This document shows, piece by piece, positions 1-9,193 of a stretch of 43,904 nucleotides of DNA. Below the pieces are notes generated by a model. The model was not told the origin of the DNA, did no database searches, and saw nothing but the letters and a program-made list of their open reading frames with translations. Origin of the DNA: Pirellula staleyi DSM 6068 (lineage in GTDB: Bacteria; Planctomycetota; Planctomycetia; Pirellulales; Pirellulaceae); contig CAMDKL010000031.1 in NCBI GenBank assembly GCA_945900945.1, forward strand, positions 1 through 43,904, in the 5' to 3' direction. A program made the position numbers and the translations under genes. Numbering within the stretch: position 1 is the stretch's first letter; every line of letters begins with the position of its first letter.

Positions 1-40
1 GCCAGAGCTGAATCTTGGCTGGGTCGGTCGTACGTGACAT
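1..40 (-). CDS. IS66-type accessory transposase protein, N-terminal 13 codons only
   Basis: An ATG at 40 is preceded by AAGGAA with a 10-nt gap, a good ribosome binding site. It opens the frame MSRTTDPAKIQLW, which runs off the left edge. The DPAK...LW opening is what I recall from IS66 TnpA/Orf1-type proteins, which usually continue into a helix-turn-helix DNA-binding segment. Only 13 residues are visible, so the identity depends on this short resemblance and on the nearby IS66-like terminus at 149. Confidence 0.4.
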   Translation of the reverse strand, partial: MSRTTDPAKIQLW

Positions 41-149
41 AACAAATAGTTCCTTGCGTTTGCTTGGTGAAGAAACAACAACGCATGAAACCTACAACGC
101 AATCGCTGGTCGCGTCGGAACATAATCACCGTGGCCCCTGTACGCTTAC
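1..149 (-). mobile_element. End of an IS66-like insertion sequence, cut by the window edge
   Basis: Read on the minus strand, the segment begins at 149 with GTAAGCGTACAGGGGCC. This resembles the GTAAGCG-type terminal repeats of IS66-family elements. About 110 bp further in (at 40) is a start codon for a protein beginning MSRTTDPAK, like the small accessory transposase proteins of that family. The element therefore runs leftwards out of the window. The opposite end and the target-site duplication cannot be seen, so family and boundary rest on the terminal sequence and the gene start only. Confidence 0.5.
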
Positions 150-159
150 GCTGATCTGC

Positions 160-273
160 TCAACATCCTGCGTATTGTGCGACGAAAAGGTCGCCGACCG
201 CCACGCGCCGCCTAATCTGCTCGGCCACTTGCAGATAAAGCGGGCGCAGATCGCTCTGCGAAATGGTGATCCA
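160..273 (-). pseudogene. Remnant of a GntR/YtrA-type transcription regulator
   Basis: The minus-strand frame from 273 reads WITISQSDLRPLYLQVAEQ and continues IRRRVAVGDL. This is the characteristic start of the GntR winged-helix domain (PLY.QV..QIRR.I..G.L). After GDL, where P-P-G-x-x-LPS is expected, the resemblance stops and the frame closes at 160 (TGA). No ATG, GTG or TTG start lies in frame upstream before a stop. I read it as a broken N-terminal fragment of a regulator gene, cut close to the insertion-sequence end at 149. The rest of the gene is not in the window. Confidence 0.45.
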
Positions 274-380
274 ACTGTGCTTTGTAACCTGCGCGTTTCA
301 AACACATAGAGATTCGAACGGGGCTAGGAAATCTCGGGAATTTCAGATATTTCTCGCTGAGGACCTTCACTTGTTCGAGT

Positions 381-2504
381 TCAATCGCGCTCTTGCCGTT
401 TGATTTCCCTTTGCTCCGACAATGGAATTATTTCCGGAGTTTGACATGTCCCGTTGCTGCACTGATACATGACCAAGGACGCTTCGCCAGTTAGCTCTCT
501 GCCCTCCACCAAGCCTGATAATTTCGTACCAGCCATCAAATTACTGCGATCAGGTTCTTGGATTGTTACCACAATGAGTGTTCGTGGTCGTAGTGTCCCA
601 AATGCATGGGAAACTGCCCTTTGTTTTGCCTCCGTATTGCCAGCTACATACACAAGCTCTGAACTTGGGCCAAGAAAATGGTCCAGGGCAATGAGCATCT
701 GCCCCACGGAACCTGGCGAATGATGCATCAATGTCGAGGCTTGCTGGAACGTCGCTTCGGCTAGCTGAAACATGCGGGCGTCATGCGTGAGGTGGGCGCA
801 TTTCACTAAGGCCATCGCGGCCATTGCATTGCCGCTCGGGACACTTCCATCTTGCTGGTCTTTGTATCGGGTTATCAGTTTCTCGGTATCTGATGCGGTA
901 AAGAAAAACCCACCTTGTTCATCGCGAAAATGCTCCTCCATGATCGCAATAAGCGAGCACGCTTGTTCGATGTAGTTTGCTTTCCCGGTGCATTCAAAGA
1001 GTGTTACCATTGCATCAGCTAGATAACTGTAGTCCTCGAGAAATCCGTCTATCTCGGCTTTCCCTTTTCGCCAAGCGTGCAATAGTCGACCGTTTTCTTT
1101 TGTCATCGACCGCTGGATGAACTCAGCGGCTGCTTCGGCGGCAGCAAGGTACTTGGGAATTGAAAAAACAGCCCCAGCCCTAGCCATGGCTGTTATCATC
1201 AACGCGCTCCATGAACACAAGACTTTGTCATCAAGTCCTGGCCAAATACGCTCATTGCGAATTTTAAGAAGTTTCTTTTTATCCTGCTTCAATTCATTTT
1301 CAACTGCTTCGAGCGATCTCCCAATCCGATTCGCGATTGCCCTGAGTGGTTCTGGATGGTGAAGAATGTTTTTGCCTTCAAAATTGCCACCGAAAGTCAC
1401 GCCATAGGCTTCGCAAAATAGATCCCCTCGTTCCATGCCAAGTATATGGAGGATCTCTTCGCGCGACCAAACGTAGAACTTCCCTTCCTCCCCTTCGCTG
1501 TCCGCATCGCGAGTGCAATAGAATCCCCCATGTTCGTCCGTCAAGTCATCCAAAACATAGTCCAGGGTTTCGCAAACGACATCTCGATAGCGGTGATTGC
1601 CAGTAAGCAGATAACCATCAATATAGGCGCTGGCCAATAGAGAATTGTCGTACAACATCTTCTCAAAGTGAGGGACCAACCATTTTTCATCGACGCCATA
1701 TCGTGCGAATCCACCTCCCAAGTGGTCGTAGATTCCGCCATCGGCCATGCAATCGAGCGTTTTGGTAATGATGTGGAGCCGTTGATCAGTTGGTCGGCGC
1801 GTTTGCAGTTGGATCAACAATCGGACATCCATCGCGTGTGGGAACTTGGGGGCCCCGCCAAATCCCCCCCAGCGCTGGTCAAAGGCTTTCGTCAGCCATT
1901 CGTCCGCGTTCCATAGCAATTGTTCATCGAGTGCGATTTCTTTTTCCGCTGCGCTTACGTACCCAGTCTCATTGGTTTGCTCGGTAGGTTTGGGTTGGGG
2001 TTGGCTTGCCAATTGCAGATACCGCGTAATCTCTTCGCTTTGACCGAGCAGACTATCTCGCTTGTTTTTCCATGCGTCGAAGATTGAGTGTAACACCTCG
2101 AGAAACCCAGGACGTCCCCAGCGGCGTTCAGGCGGCCAATACGTGCCACCGTAAAATGGCTTCATGTCGGGGGTCAAAAAAACGCTCATCGGCCAACCGC
2201 CGGAACCGGTCAACATTTGGACCGTCTGCATGTAGATATGATCGAGATCGGGTCGTTGCTCGCGATCCACCTTGATCGAGACGAAGTTGTCATTCAGAAA
2301 CGCTGCGATCGTCGTATTTTCAAAGCTTTCGTGCTCCATGACATGGCACCAGTGGCAAGCGGCATAACCGATCGAAAGGAAGATCGGCTTGGTCTCAAGG
2401 CTCGCCTTGTCGAGTGCCTCGCTCCCCCACGGGTACCAATGAACGGGGTTATTTTGATGTTGCAATAGATAAGGACTGGTGGATCCAACAAGCTTATTTG
2501 GCAT
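381..2504 (-). CDS. Thioredoxin-domain protein with glucosidase-like barrel (DUF255, YyaL/SPATA20 family)
   Basis: This 707-residue protein is full length for the YyaL/SPATA20 family. The N-terminal thioredoxin-like DUF255 domain (about 1-165) carries the CHWC redox pair at Cys50/Cys53. The surrounding blocks [17 protein letters not shown] and [11 protein letters not shown] are hallmarks of the family. The remainder (about 190-690) is the alpha/alpha-barrel region related to N-acylglucosamine 2-epimerase and glycoside hydrolases, with blocks such as [14 protein letters not shown] and [11 protein letters not shown]. There is no signal peptide, so it is probably cytoplasmic. The family's substrate is unknown. 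The ATG at 2504 lacks a clear ribosome binding site but fits the family's conserved N-terminus (NKL..S.SPYLLQH). It is divergent from the membrane-protein gene at 2623. Confidence 0.9.
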   Translation of the reverse strand: MPNKLVGSTSPYLLQHQNNPVHWYPWGSEALDKASLETKPIFLSIGYAACHWCHVMEHESFENTTIAAFLNDNFVSIKVDREQRPDLDHIYMQTVQMLTGSGGWPMSVFLTPDMKPFYGGTYWPPERRWGRPGFLEVLHSIFDAWKNKRDSLLGQSEEITRYLQLASQPQPKPTEQTNETGYVSAAEKEIALDEQLLWNADEWLTKAFDQRWGGFGGAPKFPHAMDVRLLIQLQTRRPTDQRLHIITKTLDCMADGGIYDHLGGGFARYGVDEKWLVPHFEKMLYDNSLLASAYIDGYLLTGNHRYRDVVCETLDYVLDDLTDEHGGFYCTRDADSEGEEGKFYVWSREEILHILGMERGDLFCEAYGVTFGGNFEGKNILHHPEPLRAIANRIGRSLEAVENELKQDKKKLLKIRNERIWPGLDDKVLCSWSALMITAMARAGAVFSIPKYLAAAEAAAEFIQRSMTKENGRLLHAWRKGKAEIDGFLEDYSYLADAMVTLFECTGKANYIEQACSLIAIMEEHFRDEQGGFFFTASDTEKLITRYKDQQDGSVPSGNAMAAMALVKCAHLTHDARMFQLAEATFQQASTLMHHSPGSVGQMLIALDHFLGPSSELVYVAGNTEAKQRAVSHAFGTLRPRTLIVVTIQEPDRSNLMAGTKLSGLVEGRELTGEASLVMYQCSNGTCQTPEIIPLSEQREIKRQERD

Positions 2505-2622
2505 TCGTTATTCGATATTTTATTTGGTACATTCCATGTTTCTGGGATTTTGCTTCGGCGGTAATCTTATACTGAACACAGGATTTTTCGAAGCATGCCT
2601 TGTGAAGGGAGATTAGGTCAAG

Positions 2623-3417
2623 ATGTCGCTCGATCCATTTGCCAAGGACGTCTCTACCGATTCTGCACCAAAGGATCACAAGCATTTTTTAAGGATGTGC
2701 CAGTTGATGACTGGCATCGGTTTCTATTTATTGTTGCTGGCGAGTGCATTTTTTTTGACCAATTCAGCGCAACTGTCGAGCGAGGAAATCCGGATTGCAG
2801 TCGCGATCGGCATCGGATTTGGACAACTGACTATGACTGCTGTCTGGTTGACGTTTGGTCACTCGTCACAAAAGACAAGGATCGGATTCGTCGCCGTCGC
2901 GCTAGAGATCATGGCGGTCTTGTTTTTCACCACGTTCGCCGTCACTAATCTTCCTCGCAGTTTCGGTTTCGTATTGGTGATCGCTTGCGCTGTTAATTTT
3001 CTAGTTGCATGGGGAGCGGCGAAACTTTTTCACAAGGTATCGCGAGTGTCGCTAGTAAATTCGGATATGAATTTGTCAGAGTCTGTGGTTAGAGTGCAAT
3101 ACAGACTTCGTGACTTGTTAACTTTGATGGTGGTTGTTGCAATCTTAGCCGGCTTGATCAAATCTAAGTTGTCAAATTTCGTCGCGGCCTTGAAAGTAGT
3201 GCACGTCTTTACGTTGATTGTGTGTTTCTACTTTTTTCTTAGCTGGCCTGCAATTATTGCCTGCCTGAGTCAGCGTTGGAAGAATTTCGGGTGTATCGCG
3301 GTGTTCACTACCATCGTGGTCTTTGGCTCGCAGGAACCCGTGTTTTCAGCTATCGTCAGTTCATTTGGCGCTGAGCCCATGCTGTTCTTCTTTTGCCTTG
3401 ACGCCCCCTTTGTTTAA
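2623..3417 (+). CDS. Multi-pass membrane protein of unknown function
   Basis: This 264-residue protein has about seven predicted hydrophobic segments, near residues 28-46, 58-80, 88-106, 110-132, 165-182, 190-215 and 225-250. They are separated by short charged loops, and a soluble N-terminus of about 25 residues precedes them. I recognise no family motif, cofactor-binding residue or transporter signature. The ATG follows GGAGATTAGGTCAAG, which offers a weak ribosome binding site. The gene stands alone: its left neighbour is divergent and 200 bp separate it from the next gene, so context does not suggest a role. The length of the open frame and the regular hydrophobic pattern are the reasons to call it real. 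Confidence 0.65.
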   Translation: MSLDPFAKDVSTDSAPKDHKHFLRMCQLMTGIGFYLLLLASAFFLTNSAQLSSEEIRIAVAIGIGFGQLTMTAVWLTFGHSSQKTRIGFVAVALEIMAVLFFTTFAVTNLPRSFGFVLVIACAVNFLVAWGAAKLFHKVSRVSLVNSDMNLSESVVRVQYRLRDLLTLMVVVAILAGLIKSKLSNFVAALKVVHVFTLIVCFYFFLSWPAIIACLSQRWKNFGCIAVFTTIVVFGSQEPVFSAIVSSFGAEPMLFFFCLDAPFV

Positions 3418-3619
3418 AGTGTTGTGGTTCATTCGCTGATCGCCCGGCGATTCGGCGATATATTGAGAGTCGCAGAAAAAACAGCGTAGTATAGGCTTAT
3501 AGCCTGTGTCATTTCATTGATACCTTCAACTTTGCAGTTTTACGACACGTAATGCCTGCTCTAAACTACAATTAGCTAATTCTCAAACCTTACCATTTCG
3601 TCTTCCAAGAAACGCACCT

Positions 3620-5395
3620 ATGAACACAATTCGACCCGCTTTTCTTTTTGCAATTTTTTCGAGCGTTTTGTTTATGCATCCTCCAAACGAAGCCGTCGGA
3701 CAAGCTATTAAATCCACTGCAGGAACGAATGATGCTGATGTCGCCACGTACTTTCAAGCGTGGCTGGATACCGAATGCAAACGGCATCCAGTGTTCTCTA
3801 CCCAACAAGGAAACCGAGAATACGATGGCCAGATGGACGATTTGTCGCCAGAAGCCCGTGCGGAGGATGCGCGGAGCGATCAAGGCATTCTGAAAGAACT
3901 AGCCAAAAAATTCGACCGGACCAAGCTGTCCCGAAACGCTCAGATCGATTTGGAAATTTGGGAAAGCTTCCTTCGATACCGAATATGGCAATTCAACAAT
4001 AGCGATGACTTTGAAAAAGACCCTCGCATTTACCTCCTCTATTGTTCGGACAGTGTGTTTGGACTGTTCACTCAGTCGACCCTGCCACGCCACCGAAACG
4101 TTGAAAACGCTGTCAGTAGAATCGCACATATCCCTGAGGTTATTGCCGCAGCTAGGGCATCGATCCAGAACCCACCCAAGATCCTAACCGAGGTCGCGAT
4201 CAAACGAACCGAGGGGGCTATTTCTTTCTACGAAAAGGATATTTTTGCTCTCGCTGAGGAATCACCGCAAATCAGCTCGCTTGCTATCCCATGCCGCAAG
4301 GCTGCTGAATCGTTGCGAGATTACAAGAAATTTCTCGAGGACACAGTGTTGCCGCGATCCAATGGAGAATGGCGAATTGGCGAGAAGAAGTTTGGCGAAA
4401 AATTGGCAATGGAATTAGATGCTGGGCTAACGGCTCAAGAGGTCATCGACACGGCCGAAGCTGAAGCCAACCGCGTTGAAAAGGAGATGTACTACGTTGC
4501 CAAACAGCTTTGGAGTTCGGTGATTAAAACCAAACCATTGCCAGCAGAGGACGCGATTGGTCGACGAGAAACGATTCGAGCGGTATTGTCAGAGCTTGGA
4601 AAGGATCATGGGGTTTCCGAAACGCTGGTCAACGACGCACGGAGCACAGTCGAAAAGATCAAAACGTTTATCCGCCAGAAAAGGATTCTCACTTTACCTG
4701 ATCCGGACCAGTGCTCCATAATCGAGATGCCAGAGTTTCAACGCGGATTCTCGGCGGCTTATCTGAACCAAGCTCCACCATTGGATGCCAAAGCAAAGAG
4801 TCTTTACGCGATATCGCCACCGCCCTCCGACTGGCCTACTGACCGTCAGGAAGCGTTCTTTCAAGAATACAACCGTTCGATGTTGCAAGTGCTGACCATC
4901 CATGAAGCGTATCCCGGCCATTACGTTCAACTGGACTATAGCAACCGAGTCGATTCACTCGTTCGCAAAGTCCTTTCGTCCGGTGTCTTCGCTGAGGGCT
5001 GGGCTGTTTACACGGAGCAAATGATGCTCGATGAAGGCTATGGAGACGGGGACATGGCTCTGAGGCTACATCAGCTCAAGTTTTACATGCGAGCGGTACT
5101 GAACGCCATCTTGGACTACCGAATGCACTGTTCGGCCATGTCAGACGAAGAAGCGATGGCTTTGCTAGTCGATCGCGGCTTCCAAACGTCCGGCGAAGCC
5201 ATTGGCAAGATCCAACGAGCGAAACAAAGCTCGTGTCAGCTGTCAACCTACTTTGTGGGTCGAACAGCATTCTACCGTTTGCGACAGAGTGTACAGCGGG
5301 CTCGCGGCACTGCATTTGATCTGGGGCAATTCCATGAAGAAGTCTTGCTGAAGGGAACTCTGCCTGTGAAATATTTAGCCGAATTGGTGAAGTAA
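3620..5395 (+). CDS. DUF885 family zinc-metallopeptidase-like secreted protein
   Basis: This 591-residue protein has an N-terminal signal peptide (hydrophobic AFLFAIFSSVLF, cleavage expected near residue 29). The zinc-binding motif HEAYPGH is at 428-434, in the form used by DUF885 proteins. It is followed by AEGWAVYTEQM around Glu459, the usual third metal ligand region. The length (about 560-600) and C-terminal block GRTAFYRLR agree with the family. DUF885 proteins are gluzincin-like presumed peptidases or hydrolases of unknown substrate. This one should act in the periplasm or outside the cell. The gene is convergent with the acyltransferase gene, 24 bp away. Confidence 0.88.
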   Translation: MNTIRPAFLFAIFSSVLFMHPPNEAVGQAIKSTAGTNDADVATYFQAWLDTECKRHPVFSTQQGNREYDGQMDDLSPEARAEDARSDQGILKELAKKFDRTKLSRNAQIDLEIWESFLRYRIWQFNNSDDFEKDPRIYLLYCSDSVFGLFTQSTLPRHRNVENAVSRIAHIPEVIAAARASIQNPPKILTEVAIKRTEGAISFYEKDIFALAEESPQISSLAIPCRKAAESLRDYKKFLEDTVLPRSNGEWRIGEKKFGEKLAMELDAGLTAQEVIDTAEAEANRVEKEMYYVAKQLWSSVIKTKPLPAEDAIGRRETIRAVLSELGKDHGVSETLVNDARSTVEKIKTFIRQKRILTLPDPDQCSIIEMPEFQRGFSAAYLNQAPPLDAKAKSLYAISPPPSDWPTDRQEAFFQEYNRSMLQVLTIHEAYPGHYVQLDYSNRVDSLVRKVLSSGVFAEGWAVYTEQMMLDEGYGDGDMALRLHQLKFYMRAVLNAILDYRMHCSAMSDEEAMALLVDRGFQTSGEAIGKIQRAKQSSCQLSTYFVGRTAFYRLRQSVQRARGTAFDLGQFHEEVLLKGTLPVKYLAELVK

Positions 5396-5419
5396 GGCCA
5401 GCCTAGACTGTGGGTTAGT

Positions 5420-6553
5420 TTACTTTCCAAGCGACTTAACCCATCGCTGGCACGGAGCCTCAACCCAATAATACAATGCGGATGCGGCCAACAGACTCGC
5501 CAAGAATGCAACTACCATCGATGCGAAAGCTCGAAACGGACTACTGCCGATCCATGGATTCAATCCATGCAGAACAAGCCCGTTTACCAAATAGTGAATC
5601 AAGAACAGACTATAAGAGACTTTGCCAAGCCATATCAAAGGTGGCGGCACCCTAAGCCTAGGCCAAAACCGCAGCCCAACATAGATGATGAGGCTAGATA
5701 CGAGTGCAATCAAGACTCTTCCCCGAAAGTCGACAACCAGGGAAGTGGCCATCGCAATCGAATAGGCGGGAAAAACAAAAGACCCTATTCGACCTTGCAA
5801 TGTCCAGCCGACGAGTGTTCCAAGAACAAGGGAGCCTAGGAAGTAGAAAACGTAAATGTCGTTCTCCAGCACTCGACTCCAAGACCAAGTCGATACCAAT
5901 CCAAGAGGAAACAAGACAATAGACATGGCCGCCGGCCCAGAAAAATCCTGATTAACGATTCTCCCTATGGTTTGTAGTAAAAGTTGAATCAGCAAAAAAA
6001 GGGCAACATACTGAAGATCGATGCACAGATACCACGTTCCCGCTGACAAGTTTCCAAAGCCCAAAATGTCTTGCAAGAAAAACAGATGGGCGAGCAATTG
6101 CCACCAGGAAAAGGAATCTATCAGCGGCGGGTTCATGCCCCGACTCAGTATCGAAAAAGAGACCGTGATCAACAGGAACAACATGACAAGATAAGGGGCC
6201 GCCAATCTTGCGTATCTTGCACCAAAAGTCGAAATGGCATCTCGGGTAGTAATAGGCTTGTCGGGCATCGCCATCGCTAGCGCGAAGCCACCAAAAACCA
6301 AAAAAAGGTGCACAACAAACAATCCGTAATAATAAATCCCGTACAACACGTGGGGCGCGAATTGATCGGCCAGAGCTGAGCTCAGTGAGTACTCGAACAC
6401 GTGATGTACGACAATGATGCAAGCCGCGATTCCTTTACACATGTCGAGCAAAGCAAAGCGTTGCCCAGCTTGGATGTAGCTAGATCCTGCTCCGAAAAGT
6501 GCTGAATTGCCCTTTGGGTCGAGACGGTCAAAAGATGGAACGAGCTTTTCCAT
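5420..6553 (-). CDS. Acyltransferase 3 family membrane protein (OafA/YrhL-like)
   Basis: This 377-residue protein has roughly ten hydrophobic segments. After a polar N-terminus of about 35 residues comes the first transmembrane helix, with KGIAACIIVVHH; the conserved His in this helix is a family mark. Later blocks include VHLFLVFGGFALA, LSAGTWYLCIDLQY and, near the end, LGKVSYSLFLIHY, all typical of acyltransferase 3 (Pfam PF01757). Such enzymes move O-acyl groups onto surface sugars or other exported molecules. The substrate cannot be told here. A sugar-pathway context is lacking: it is a single gene, convergent with the DUF885 gene and divergent from the transglutaminase-like gene. Confidence 0.85.
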   Translation of the reverse strand: MEKLVPSFDRLDPKGNSALFGAGSSYIQAGQRFALLDMCKGIAACIIVVHHVFEYSLSSALADQFAPHVLYGIYYYGLFVVHLFLVFGGFALAMAMPDKPITTRDAISTFGARYARLAAPYLVMLFLLITVSFSILSRGMNPPLIDSFSWWQLLAHLFFLQDILGFGNLSAGTWYLCIDLQYVALFLLIQLLLQTIGRIVNQDFSGPAAMSIVLFPLGLVSTWSWSRVLENDIYVFYFLGSLVLGTLVGWTLQGRIGSFVFPAYSIAMATSLVVDFRGRVLIALVSSLIIYVGLRFWPRLRVPPPLIWLGKVSYSLFLIHYLVNGLVLHGLNPWIGSSPFRAFASMVVAFLASLLAASALYYWVEAPCQRWVKSLGK

Positions 6554-6808
6554 AAATGCGAATTCTGGGCAACGAACGCCAAAAGAGAGAAAGTTCTAGT
6601 TAGAATATTTGAGGGCCTGGAGATTTCAAGCAGTTTTATTGACGTTGGTGAGTGAAACCAGGCTCTTGATGATCCCGTCCGCGGTTATTTAAATCCTACC
6701 TTCCAGCTTGATGCAACCCAAGTCAATTGCGGTCGTTGAGTCCACCCTACCAAACCAATTCATGAGTACGAGAACCGGCCATGGATCCCCTCATAGGAAA
6801 TCGAACCA

Positions 6809-7993
6809 ATGAATTTTGTCGCTCCTTTGCCGAATGCGAGTCGTGGTGGGATTTGTATCTGGGATCCGGATGGTCGCTCGTTGGATCCAAACACTAACGA
6901 TTGCCTTGATTGGTTGGCTGAGCGTGGCATGTCTAAGTCGGTTGATATTGATGTCACCCATTCCGGTCCCAGGAAAGCAATGCGATTTGCATTGATGAAA
7001 GAAAAATTCGATCAATGGACGCCCGACGGGGATACGCTGCAAACGAAGTCCCGACTTTCATTGGACGAGCATGATCGTCATGCCCTGCAAAAAGAAATTC
7101 TTGTAGCGATGTTGGCTAGCCCGGTCGTTTTTGAGTTTCCAAGCATGCTAGAGTTGGAATCCCACATCAACATTCGATGCAACATCGTCAACGCTGCGAC
7201 AAAGACCTTTCTTTCATTCGCTGCCTACGACGCGGAACGTCCGATTGATTACTGGGAATACGATAGGGATCGTGGGTTTGTCGTTCGCCCCGGTAAGTGC
7301 ATGATCGATGCATTACGCAAAGCAACGCAACCCGCCGACAGGGAAACTGCATATTCCTTTTCGTGTTATCGGGCGACGGAGTACATCGTAGCGTTGAGTC
7401 TTGCAGAAGAAGCAAGCGTTTGCAATCCAGAATTGTTGAACAGTCTTCAACTCCAAGCTGAAAAGCGTGCGATAAAATCTGGTGAATTCCATCAGGTTTT
7501 TATGAAAGAATACGGTTCACGAGAAACTCCATTACCCTCTAAATACTATGTCCCTGGGGATCGTGTTTGGTTTCGAAATCCCGACGAAGCTTCGTCCGAT
7601 GCGATGGGTTTTGAAGGATCATGGGTGTTCTACCACGGCGGCGGACTGTTCTCTGACTTTTGGAAACGCAACCAAGCCTTCACGTTGCAATCCAAAAGTA
7701 TCGAGATTTTTCACTGGCGAAATGCAACCTATCGCGACCATACAGGCGAACTACGAATCGATGAAAAGGCCGTACAGTCCTACGTCCAATCATCCCTTCA
7801 AAATCCAGCGGAATTGGGACAGATTCTGCAGTCTATGGAAAAGTTGCAAGACCCTCGTGGGATTTATTTAGAGGGCGGGTGCATCGATCCTACTCGCGAA
7901 TATCCAAGATGGGTTCGGCCGTTTACGACCGATATTGTGCTCCCTGATGTAAGCAGCCCGGGCGGTAAGTGTTTGGGTGCCTGTTCCAAGTAA
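6809..7993 (+). CDS. Tgl-type protein-glutamine gamma-glutamyltransferase-like protein
   Basis: This 394-residue protein has a central region (about 105-290) that matches my recollection of Bacillus spore-coat transglutaminase Tgl in order and spacing. It shows a helix with R.NIV.AA (residues 123-130), the Tgl cysteine region YSFSCYRATEYIVALSL with Cys186 aligned to catalytic Cys116, and GDRVWFRNP (250-258) aligned to Tgl GDCLYFKNP. The Glu next to the Tgl cysteine is Ser185 here, and the equivalent of Tgl Glu187 is unclear (Glu269 or Ser271), so activity is not certain. Tgl is about 245 residues, so this protein has an extra N-terminal region of about 100 residues and a C-terminal tail with CLGAC. 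There is no signal peptide. Tgl makes isopeptide crosslinks between Gln and Lys side chains. The ATG follows AGGAA by about 10 nt. Confidence 0.6.
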   Translation: MNFVAPLPNASRGGICIWDPDGRSLDPNTNDCLDWLAERGMSKSVDIDVTHSGPRKAMRFALMKEKFDQWTPDGDTLQTKSRLSLDEHDRHALQKEILVAMLASPVVFEFPSMLELESHINIRCNIVNAATKTFLSFAAYDAERPIDYWEYDRDRGFVVRPGKCMIDALRKATQPADRETAYSFSCYRATEYIVALSLAEEASVCNPELLNSLQLQAEKRAIKSGEFHQVFMKEYGSRETPLPSKYYVPGDRVWFRNPDEASSDAMGFEGSWVFYHGGGLFSDFWKRNQAFTLQSKSIEIFHWRNATYRDHTGELRIDEKAVQSYVQSSLQNPAELGQILQSMEKLQDPRGIYLEGGCIDPTREYPRWVRPFTTDIVLPDVSSPGGKCLGACSK

Positions 7994-8071
7994 GCCGACG
8001 GAACAGATAAGTTACCAGATCGGAGCCAGGTAACTAGTCTGCACGTCGAGATAGAATACATGGGCCTCTAA

Positions 8072-8752
8072 CTATTGAGCGCGTCTGGCTGGTCGCAATG
8101 GCGTTTGGTCGATAGTCAACGCCGCGCCCTTGAGCGTTTCGAGCTTCTTGACTTGTGCCTCCGACAACAACCCCATCAGCGATTTGCTCTCGCTGGCAGT
8201 CAGTTTAGCTATCGCTTCTGTGCGCTGCTCTGGGCTCTTATCTTGAAATCCTGACATCGCTTCGCGACGAGCAGATTGGTTTGAATCGTTCGCAGACTTC
8301 AGTTTTCCGACTAGCTCGTCCCCGAGATCCATTGCTTTTGCAATCGCGGGATCGAGCAAAGCAGATGCTCCGTTGACTTGAGCGATCAAACCATTGAATC
8401 GCGACTTTTGGGCCTCATCCAGTTTGCCAACGAACGCGGCATCCATTTCTGCACTCATTTTTGCCATCTCTGTACGTGCGGACTGTCCACCCCCACCACC
8501 GCCACCACCGCCAGCTGCCGCGCGCTTTTCTCGCATCTTAGCAAGCTGATCGGTTGCAAACTTCTTTTGTTCGTCATTTAGCTTGAGGTCAGATTGAACT
8601 TCCGGCAACGTTGCCAGCTCAAAACGAGTTCGCGACTGCTGACCGCCATAGCCACCTCGACCTCCGCCACCCTGTGCATAAGTCACTTCCGCAGAAGTCG
8701 CGCAGATAAGGAGTCCACAAAATGCCCATGATAACTGTCTAACAAGTAACAT
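8072..8752 (-). CDS. Small secreted Gly-rich protein, possibly CpxP/Spy-like
   Basis: The start at 8752 gives 226 residues and is supported by GGAG about 9 nt upstream. The frame remains open for 53 more codons upstream, but those look non-coding. The N-terminus is a clear signal peptide (LSWAFCGLLICATSAEVTYAQ). A Gly-rich linker follows, then LNDEQKKFATDQLAKMREKRAA, a second Gly run of nine residues, and a helical C-terminal half. Short helices with L..EQ and SEAQ motifs recall LTxxQ/CpxP-like periplasmic proteins seen in many planctomycetes, but no family can be assigned firmly. It is convergent with the transglutaminase-like gene. A short inverted repeat GTTACC/GGTAAC lies between the two stops (about 8011-8034). 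Confidence 0.65.
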   Translation of the reverse strand: MLLVRQLSWAFCGLLICATSAEVTYAQGGGGRGGYGGQQSRTRFELATLPEVQSDLKLNDEQKKFATDQLAKMREKRAAAGGGGGGGGGQSARTEMAKMSAEMDAAFVGKLDEAQKSRFNGLIAQVNGASALLDPAIAKAMDLGDELVGKLKSANDSNQSARREAMSGFQDKSPEQRTEAIAKLTASESKSLMGLLSEAQVKKLETLKGAALTIDQTPLRPARRAQ

Positions 8753-8975
8753 AATCACACTCCGCCTAGAATTGTAGGAACCCAACACTCTTATTCGCAA
8801 CCAGCAGCAGCTTCCATAGCCACTGAAAACCGACCGCGAAGTAATTCTTTGAATGAGCAGCCGATGATACTGGATTTCCGATCGTCTCGCTGTCAATCCG
8901 ACTGATAACACGAAATTTATGACGATTCATGGAGTCGCCAGGCGGTGAGGGAAACGCAATACAGTAAAATTGTCG

Positions 8976-9177
8976 CGAGTTGAATTTGATAAAGAATTCT
9001 CAAACCTAAAGAGATTAGAGAAGGCTGACATTGTGATCGCCCATCGTCCTTGGGACTACCACCCCGACCATCGCTATGTCGGCGTGTTGGTTCAGGATGC
9101 TTTGTTTATGGTATGGTTCACGGCCAAATGCGGAAGAACTCAAAAAGCTATTTCCGTTTTTAGGCAAATAGGTCAGG
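8976..9177 (+). pseudogene. Relic of a PIG-L deacetylase gene, two internal deletions
   Basis: Three blocks match the intact gene at 16099-17016 in order. The 5' leader (8976-9021, AACCT..AGAGATT.GAGAA) matches 16054-16095. The segment 9024-9112, which encodes ADIVIAHRPWDYHPDHRYVG and GVLVQDA, matches 16489-16577 with only a few substitutions. The 3' end (9109-9177) matches about 16957-17025. The start codon, signal peptide and HPDDAE metal motif are gone. The second junction falls at a TATGGT shared by both ends of the missing stretch, pointing to deletion between short direct repeats. It also shifts the reading frame, so the last 20 codons are read wrongly. High identity in the kept parts suggests a fairly recent duplication. 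Confidence 0.85.
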
Positions 9178-9193
9178 CTTGAGCGTGGATGGA

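Noticed and set aside
64-309. An 81-codon plus-strand frame at the left edge
   Set aside because: It overlaps the insertion-sequence end and the GntR remnant on the other strand, and its product looks like no protein.
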